Shown here piece after piece: positions 58,858 to 64,000 of a stretch of DNA of 64,000 nucleotides (positions are counted from its first letter, which is position 1; every line of letters starts with the position of its first letter). A program made the translations under genes and the position numbers. The notes below the pieces were generated by a model. The model did no database searches. It was not told the DNA's origin and saw only the letters and a program-made list of their open reading frames with translations. The DNA is from Anaerohalosphaera lusitana (GTDB lineage: Bacteria; Planctomycetota; Phycisphaerae; Sedimentisphaerales; Anaerohalosphaeraceae): contig NZ_CP019791.1 of the NCBI RefSeq assembly GCF_002007645.1, forward strand, positions 434,001-498,000. The letters are read 5' to 3'.

Positions 58858-58883
58858 TTCAAACCAAACGTGCGCACAAATAA

Positions 58884-58920
58884 ACGGGACCGGTTTTCAA
58901 TGCCGCGTCCCGTTTTTTAT
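58884..58920 (+). terminator. Intrinsic terminator after the DUF6485 gene
   Basis: AACGGGAC and GTCCCGTT form the stem around CGGTTTTCAATGCCGC, followed by a T run. Confidence 0.9.
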
Positions 58921-58969
58921 TTGTTCGAAACGATGCTGTGCTGATAAATCACCGACAGTTTCACAAGGA

Positions 58970-59731
58970 TTACGACGGCACCTTCAGTAAATCGGTCGGA
59001 CGTGCCAGTGCGTCTTCGGGCAGCTTGGCCAGCAGCGCCTTGATCTCTTCGTAATAGCCGATGTCCTCAGGCGCATGTGCATCCGAGCCGTAGATCAGCT
59101 TCACGCCTGCCGCGTGTCCTATCTCAAATATGCGGTACCACTGCTGCCGATAGTAATCCGACAGACGATACGCGGTCAGCTCGTTAAGTTCCCAGGCGGT
59201 ATTATTCTTCGCGCTGACCGGGGCGACCTCTTCGAATATCGCGAGAATGTCCTCGTAGTGCGAATCCAGATCGAGCGACGAACCGATCATTCTACCCGGA
59301 TGGCCGATCGCGTGGACGTGCTTATCCGCCGCCAGGCCCAGCAATGTTGTTCGCCAACGCTCAAGCAATACTTCCGGCTCGAGTGGATTGTCGTCCGGAG
59401 TCTCCGCGAACTCACCAACACCCGGCACATAATGCAAACTCGCCAGAACATAGTCGAGCTGTGAAATGCGATCCGTTATCAGCGTACCGTCGAAGTGATC
59501 CGGATCGACGTCAACTTCCGCGCCGACCAGCACGGTGCAGTCCGAAGTGGTTCGCTCAACCTCATCGCGTATCTTGTCGATCAGTTCGAGATCCTCCTCG
59601 ACGAAGATATGGTCCGTGATGCAGATCGTCTCCAGCCCCAGCTCGTCCGCCCGCTCGAGTATCACCGGTACGGTCATGCCCGGCGCGTGGCCGCAGTACT
59701 CTGTATGTATGTGCATATCATAATTGATCAT
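58970..59731 (-). CDS. PHP-domain phosphoesterase, histidinol-phosphatase-like
   Basis: The 253-residue protein has the PHP metal motifs MHIHTEYCGHAPG (HxHxxxxGH-like) near the N-terminus, CITDHIF, GAEVDVDP, ASLHYVPG, and YGSDAHAPEDIG near the end. These are ligands of a trinuclear metal centre that hydrolyses phosphoesters. It could be a histidinol phosphatase, but no his genes are near; its gene overlaps an isomerase gene by 14 bases, so a sugar-phosphate substrate is as likely (inference). The open frame runs back to 59884; the ATG at 59731 gives the right N-terminus. Confidence 0.87.
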   Translation of the reverse strand: MINYDMHIHTEYCGHAPGMTVPVILERADELGLETICITDHIFVEEDLELIDKIRDEVERTTSDCTVLVGAEVDVDPDHFDGTLITDRISQLDYVLASLHYVPGVGEFAETPDDNPLEPEVLLERWRTTLLGLAADKHVHAIGHPGRMIGSSLDLDSHYEDILAIFEEVAPVSAKNNTAWELNELTAYRLSDYYRQQWYRIFEIGHAAGVKLIYGSDAHAPEDIGYYEEIKALLAKLPEDALARPTDLLKVPS

Positions 59732-60551
59732 AGGTCCGCGTCTCCTGCTTTTGGTATACAGATTGTTCTGCAACCATTTTAGCAAAGTTTCGCAATCCGT
59801 GAAAACAATTATCCAGAAAAACTCTCGGCGGCAGCTCCCTGTCACGCGTAAACACTTCGAGCATAAGCGGCCCGGCATACTCACAACGGCTTAGCGTCTC
59901 GGCCAGAAACGGCCAATCGTAATTCCCCTCGCCGATCGGACTGTGCCAGTCCATGATCCCGCGATTATCCGACAGGTGTGTTATCGACATTCTCTCCGCC
60001 CAGTCTACAGCGATCTGCCCGGCCGGCTCGCCCCAGACATTGTCATGCCCCGTATCGTAACAGAACGAAACCGCAGGCGAATCGATCTGATCGAGCACCG
60101 CGTCCAGCATTTCGATATGTCGTGTGTTTTCGAATGCAATGTCCACACCGACGTTTTCGGCAAACTCCGCCAGTTGGCGCAACGTATCCAGACCATGACC
60201 GTTCGGCTGTACATACTTATTACCCACCGAAAGATGCATCACCATTTTGCCGATGTCGTGTCGTGCGCAGTCCTCCAGGCATTCACGGCAGTAGTCGACA
60301 TACCTCTGGCGGCGCGATTTCTCCCTGCTCCACAACGCCTTCGCGCCGCGGTAAGGGATGTGTACGTTGTCCAGCTCCAGGCCATGATCGCGTACGATCC
60401 GCGGCCGATCCTTCAGCGGCTCTGCGCCCTTGGCAAATTCGTGCCACCACAGCCCGGTCATCTCAAAGCCCGCCTGCCGTATCAGCTTGACACGCGTGGT
60501 CAGGCTAAGCCTATAGCCGAAGAATGAGAATATACCCAGCTTATGCCGCAC
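59718..60551 (-). CDS. Sugar phosphate isomerase/epimerase family protein
   Basis: The 277-residue protein reads as a xylose-isomerase-like TIM barrel: LGIFSFFGYRLSLTTRVKLIRQAGF opens it, VGVDIAFENTRH and SFCYDTGHDNVW hold the metal-binding Glu and Asp/His, and ITHLSDN and LMLEVF follow. Members interconvert sugars or act as AP-endonuclease IV relatives. The start is a GTG with GAGG six bases upstream. It overlaps the MFS gene upstream by 11 bases and the PHP gene downstream by 14 bases, so all are one transcriptional unit. Confidence 0.88.
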   Translation of the reverse strand: MRHKLGIFSFFGYRLSLTTRVKLIRQAGFEMTGLWWHEFAKGAEPLKDRPRIVRDHGLELDNVHIPYRGAKALWSREKSRRQRYVDYCRECLEDCARHDIGKMVMHLSVGNKYVQPNGHGLDTLRQLAEFAENVGVDIAFENTRHIEMLDAVLDQIDSPAVSFCYDTGHDNVWGEPAGQIAVDWAERMSITHLSDNRGIMDWHSPIGEGNYDWPFLAETLSRCEYAGPLMLEVFTRDRELPPRVFLDNCFHGLRNFAKMVAEQSVYQKQETRTYDQL

Positions 60552-61773
60552 TGGTCGCCTCGTTTTTGATTTTCATTTTCGCCTTGCCCCGTGCCGCAAG
60601 CATCAGCGCTGCGACGCCCGCGATCACGTAGCCGATGGGCGTATACCAGAGCACGATCTGTATGCCGAACTCCTCGGCGACCGGCCCGAGCACCTGCAGC
60701 GGTACTGCTGCCAGGCCCCACGCGCCGCCGACAACCAGACCCATCCGCAGGCCAAGCGTCAGGCCCTTCGCGCTTCGCGCCATCGTCACAACCAGCGGAT
60801 ACGCCGACGAAGACAGAAAGCCCGCAGCAGCCAGCAGAATGACCGCATAGCCGTTGTCCATCATCCCAAGATACGCAAACAGAAAAGGCAGACCCGCGAG
60901 GTGCAAAACCGCGCACAGTTTCATCTCACCTTTGCGGTGCGCGATCGGCGCCCACAGGAACGAGCCTATCGCAGAACCGCCGCCGTAGATCAGTGTCGCG
61001 ATACCGCCGTAAGAAAGTGCATAGCCAAGCTCCTCCAGACGCGACGGCAGAAGCGAACAGAACACCGTCGTCGCCGTCGTCGCGGGTATTGCTATCATCA
61101 TCAACGGCCAGAAGGGAAGCTGCGTTACCTTCGCGACTTTCTGTTCAACGACCTCGGTCGGCGTTTTCTCTACGGCGAGACGAACCCGCAGCAGATATAT
61201 CGCAGCAATGCCTGCCGCTGATCCGAGGCAGAGAAAGTACAGCCCCTTGAAGCCAAACGCCTCGACCAACAGCGTCGCGATGTAGCCGCCCGAGGCAAAG
61301 CCCATGAAACCGCCCGCCATGAAAACAGCCGTACTCATCGCCGGCTGAATGCCATCGAGTCTATGCACCGCGCGCAGCCCCTCCGGATGCACCATCGCAA
61401 GACCGCTGGCCGCTATTATCACAAGCAGTATTAAAGTTAGCTTGATGTATATGCTCGCCTCGACGCCCGCTTCCTGCGCTGGAAATGCAGCGAACGAACA
61501 CAGTACCGCCCCCAGAGCAAGGCCTATGTACATCAGCAGCGGCTTGTCCTTTTGTGCCCGCACGTGTCCGGTGCCGATCTGCATGATGTTACAGCTTATG
61601 TAAAGCGTGCTGATAAGTGCAACGCCCATCGTAAGCGAGATATTGAACTTGTCGCGCACGGCAGGCAGGATCGCGGGCATCATCCCCGCGTAAACGTCCA
61701 CCAGGAAATGTGCGCCGCTGACAGCGAGGAGCTGACCCCACTGCAGACGAAGGCTCGGTTTGTTATCGATCAT
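60541..61773 (-). CDS. Major facilitator superfamily transporter
   Basis: The 410-residue protein has about 12 transmembrane segments. The start of helix 1 (GQLLAVSGAHFLVDVYAGMMPAI) is the FHxxxD-like opening of the fosmidomycin-resistance/YfnA-type MFS subgroup. Substrate unknown. The gene overlaps the ABC ATPase gene upstream and the isomerase gene downstream by 11 bases each, which suggests import or export of the metabolite processed by its operon partners (inference). GGGA precedes the ATG. Confidence 0.9.
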   Translation of the reverse strand: MIDNKPSLRLQWGQLLAVSGAHFLVDVYAGMMPAILPAVRDKFNISLTMGVALISTLYISCNIMQIGTGHVRAQKDKPLLMYIGLALGAVLCSFAAFPAQEAGVEASIYIKLTLILLVIIAASGLAMVHPEGLRAVHRLDGIQPAMSTAVFMAGGFMGFASGGYIATLLVEAFGFKGLYFLCLGSAAGIAAIYLLRVRLAVEKTPTEVVEQKVAKVTQLPFWPLMMIAIPATTATTVFCSLLPSRLEELGYALSYGGIATLIYGGGSAIGSFLWAPIAHRKGEMKLCAVLHLAGLPFLFAYLGMMDNGYAVILLAAAGFLSSSAYPLVVTMARSAKGLTLGLRMGLVVGGAWGLAAVPLQVLGPVAEEFGIQIVLWYTPIGYVIAGVAALMLAARGKAKMKIKNEATSAA

Positions 61774-62563
61774 TGGTTTTCCCGTTTATGTTCAGCGACC
61801 AGCCGTGGCCGGTGCGCGTTACTTCACAATCACAGTTAAAAAGTTCGCCGAGCGTATCACTGTTGATGTGCTTTTCACTCGACCCGCTCGCCAGGCAGCT
61901 TCCGTCCTTGAGCATGAAGACGCTGTCCAGCCAGGGATGTATTTCTTCGATATGGTGGGTAACGAAAATTATCGCCGGCGCATCATCACGGCCCGCCATC
62001 TCGCCGAGGTCGCAGAGAAAATCGTGCCTTGCCGCGGGATCCAGCCCAACGCAAGGCTCATCCAGCACCAGCAGTTTCGGCTCGTTCACAAGCGCCCGCG
62101 AGATAAGTACCCGCTGACGTTCGCCCTGGCTCAATGTCGCAAATTTCCTTTCGGCCAGATGCGCAACGTTTACAGCTTCCAACGTCCTGCGACCGCGAAC
62201 AGTCTCAGCTTCCGTGAACTGCCGATACAATCCGAAGGACGCATCGATCCCGGACATCGCGATTTCCAAAGGCGTGTCTAAAGTCGGCACACGGTCACCC
62301 ATCGACGAGCTTACATAGCCGACCGATTTTCGCAGTTCGCGGATCGCGCAGTCGCCGAACTTCTCGCCGAATACCGTCACGCTGCCAGTCGTCGGCCATG
62401 CGTAGCCCAGAACTATATTCAGCAGCGTCGTCTTGCCCGCACCGTTACCGCCGAGCAGCGCCCAGTTTCGGCCCGGCTCGATGCGCCACGAAACGTCGGA
62501 AAGTATAACGCTGTCTTTCCTGCGGAATGTCACACTGTCAATATCTATGATCGGCAAAGCCAT
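61763..62563 (-). CDS. ABC transporter ATP-binding protein without a neighbouring permease
   Basis: The 266-residue ATPase has Walker A GGNGAGKTT (38-46), the signature LSQGERQRV, Walker B LLVLDEPCVGLD and switch His in VTHHIEE. It resembles ModF/YfiL-like stand-alone or iron-siderophore-type ATPases. The TTG at 62569 extends it by two codons; I prefer the ATG at 62563. No membrane or solute-binding partner is in the operon, which continues with an MFS carrier, an isomerase and a PHP hydrolase. A role in translation or regulation, as for some soluble ABC proteins, cannot be excluded. Confidence 0.88.
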   Translation of the reverse strand: MALPIIDIDSVTFRRKDSVILSDVSWRIEPGRNWALLGGNGAGKTTLLNIVLGYAWPTTGSVTVFGEKFGDCAIRELRKSVGYVSSSMGDRVPTLDTPLEIAMSGIDASFGLYRQFTEAETVRGRRTLEAVNVAHLAERKFATLSQGERQRVLISRALVNEPKLLVLDEPCVGLDPAARHDFLCDLGEMAGRDDAPAIIFVTHHIEEIHPWLDSVFMLKDGSCLASGSSEKHINSDTLGELFNCDCEVTRTGHGWSLNINGKTNDR

Positions 62564-62631
62564 TTGCAACCTATCCGTTAGAGTTCACGCCCAAAGGTGT
62601 CACTATACCAGAAACACGAACGGGCGTTCCA

Positions 62632-62666
62632 CAAAAAAACGAAGGGCACCCAAAATGGATGCCCTC
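62632..62666 (-). terminator. Intrinsic terminator of purC
   Basis: GGGCACC and GGATGCCC pair around AAAA-rich bases; on the minus strand the stem leads through TTCG into seven T residues. Confidence 0.85.
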
Positions 62667-62707
62667 CGGATAATACCATACTAAATTTTGCAAACCAGAA
62701 CTACAGG

Positions 62708-63601
62708 CTACTTCTGAAATTCCTGGCCGGTCAGTTTTTCGTATGCTTCGATGTACTTGGCCGAGGTCTTTTCGATGATGTCCGTCGGCAGCTCGATGCC
62801 GGGCCCGTCCTTGTCGAAATCGGTCTCTTCGAGATAGTTACGAACGAACTGCTTGTCGAACGATTCCTGGTTCTTGCCCGGCTCGTACTTATCCGCAGGC
62901 CAGAATCGTGACGAATCAGGCGTGAATACTTCATCGATCAGGATGATCTTGCCGTCGATCAGGCCGAACTCGAATTTCGTGTCCGCAAGGATGATACCCT
63001 TGGACTCGGCATAATCTCTGGCCTTTTTGAAGATCGCCAGGCTTGTGTCTCGTACAAAGTTGGCCTTGTCTTCGCCGATGATATCGACAGCCTTATCGAA
63101 CGAGATGTTCTCGTCATGCAGACCCTGCTCAGCCTTGGTTGAAGGCGTGAAGATCGGTTCGGGCAGCTTGTCACACTGTTTGAGTCCCGCCGGCAGCTCG
63201 ATGCCGCATACCGTCCGGCTCTTCTGGTATTCCTTCCAGCCGGAACCAGCCAGATAACCACGAACGATGCACTCGACGGGCAGAACCTCGGTCTTTTTGA
63301 CCATCATCGACCTGCCGCGAAGCTGGTCGGGGTAGTTGCAGAACGGAGCGGGGAAATCTTCGACGTCCATCGACACAACGTGGTTGTCGATAGTATCCGA
63401 AAGAAAGTCGAACCAGAACTTCGATATCTGTGTAAGCACCTGTCCTTTATATGGTATGCCGGTTTTGAGCACAACGTCGAATGCGCTGAGCCTGTCCGAG
63501 GCGACAAAGATCAGATGATCGCCCGCATCATAGATGTCGCGGACCTTGCCGTGCTTTACCGGTACGCCAGGGATGTCGGTCTGTAAAATTACATTGGCCA
63601 T
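62708..63601 (-). CDS. purC: Phosphoribosylaminoimidazole-succinocarboxamide synthase
   Basis: PurC (SAICAR synthetase) joins CAIR and aspartate with ATP, the step before PurB acts. The 297-residue length fits the longer, yeast-like form. Recognised parts are GKVRDIYDAGDHLIFVASDRLSAFDV (ATP loop), VECIVRGYLAGSGWKEYQKS (the family signature) and LADTKFEFGLIDGKIILIDEVFTPDSSRFW (signature 2). GGGAG precedes the ATG. It stands alone, with a terminator at 62632-62666, far from purB. Confidence 0.96.
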   Translation of the reverse strand: MANVILQTDIPGVPVKHGKVRDIYDAGDHLIFVASDRLSAFDVVLKTGIPYKGQVLTQISKFWFDFLSDTIDNHVVSMDVEDFPAPFCNYPDQLRGRSMMVKKTEVLPVECIVRGYLAGSGWKEYQKSRTVCGIELPAGLKQCDKLPEPIFTPSTKAEQGLHDENISFDKAVDIIGEDKANFVRDTSLAIFKKARDYAESKGIILADTKFEFGLIDGKIILIDEVFTPDSSRFWPADKYEPGKNQESFDKQFVRNYLEETDFDKDGPGIELPTDIIEKTSAKYIEAYEKLTGQEFQK

Positions 63602-63810
63602 GATTTTCTCCCTATTACTAGTGTTTTGGTTAGGTATCGAATCGGCATACTAAGTAAAACCCGCATGCAGGTCAATGCTTTATTGGGCATTTTAGCGGAT
63701 ACGAACCCTGTGCCTTCCGGACAGCGAATCTTCAAAGGACCATTTGAATAATCGAACCCATTATGCTAAAATTCAGCTCGCATATCTGTTATTAATTGTG
63801 GGAATGTTCT

Positions 63811-64000
63811 ATGAACAGACGTGAATTCATCAGGCTCGCTGGCGGCAGTGTAGCAGCTCTAGGCTTTGCAGGCTGCGCAGCAACTTCAACCAGCCGTAAG
63901 TCCGGCAAAGGTTCCGGTTCCAAACAGCCAAATCTCGTATTCGTCTTTCCCGACCAGATGCGGGGCCAGGCACTTGGATTCCTGGATGAAGATCCGGTTA
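63811..64000 (+). CDS. Sulfatase, 5' part only
   Basis: Only about 63 residues are visible before the right edge. They begin MNRREFIRLAGGSVAALGFA with a twin-arginine-like RR motif and a hydrophobic core. A possible lipobox Cys (LGFAGCA) follows, then a basic linker and QPNLVFVFPDQMRGQALGF, the start of the sulfatase/alkaline phosphatase fold, in which the Asp of FPDQMRG is a calcium ligand. Export through Tat, possibly with lipid anchoring, fits planctomycete sulfatases acting on algal or animal sulfated glycans. The maturation Cys/Ser motif CxPxR is outside the window, so activity cannot be judged. Confidence 0.88.
   Translation, partial: MNRREFIRLAGGSVAALGFAGCAATSTSRKSGKGSGSKQPNLVFVFPDQMRGQALGFLDEDPV

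Overview
The window looks like chromosome from a Planctomycetota bacterium, probably Phycisphaerae and close to the Sedimentisphaerales (inference). The clues are a PEP-CTERM secreted protein, two pseudopilins ending in the planctomycete H-X9-DG motif, GLUG/dockerin-type and PKD surface proteins, a GH130 enzyme, a Tat-type sulfatase at the right edge, and a pyrophosphate-type phosphofructokinase. Coding density is high. I see no phage, plasmid, complete insertion sequence, CRISPR array, tRNA or rRNA.

Layout. 0-8 kb (mostly minus strand): a truncated GAF-containing PEP phosphotransferase (ptsP type), a PQ-loop-like membrane protein, pyrE, purB, an aldo/keto reductase, a palindromic MITE-like element, a secreted metallopeptidase, then trxB with a site-2-type protease. 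8-13 kb: a membrane-anchored unknown, a PilZ protein, and parB followed by about 1.25 kb of non-coding DNA that carries two consensus parS sites. 13-18 kb: dsbD, a secreted HtrA-like protease and a catalytically dead paralogue of it. 18-29.5 kb: a GH130 enzyme, a tandem repeat, marC, addB-addA and PPi-phosphofructokinase. 29.8-35 kb: secreted surface proteins around a pilin-like gene, with near-identical terminators. 35-40 kb: ftsY, dnaA, degP and hsp20. 40-46 kb: the PEP-CTERM protein and a TonB receptor-YfiR-hybrid kinase operon. 46-52.6 kb: a PH-domain protein, a nitroreductase, a glycosyltransferase/phosphoesterase pair, an alkyltransferase and two H-X9-DG pseudopilins. 52.9-58.9 kb: leuA-leuC-leuD-leuB, a TGS-domain GTPase and a cysteine-rich DUF6485 protein. 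59-64 kb: an overlapping ABC ATPase-MFS-isomerase-PHP operon, purC and a partial sulfatase.

How the genes fit together. Housekeeping functions (purine, pyrimidine and leucine synthesis, glycolysis, recombination repair, replication initiation, SRP targeting, chromosome segregation) are mixed with an envelope programme of protein quality control, disulfide reduction, TonB sensing and secreted polysaccharide-associated proteins. Two chromosome-scale signals stand out. The first is parB with its parS sites but no parA beside it. The second is a reversal of strand composition close to dnaA: minus-strand genes to its left lie under G-rich plus-strand sequence, while those to its right lie under C-rich sequence. 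That polarity is the one expected at a terminus or rearrangement junction, not at an origin.

All functional calls come from reading translated sequence and remembered family motifs; no database search was run.
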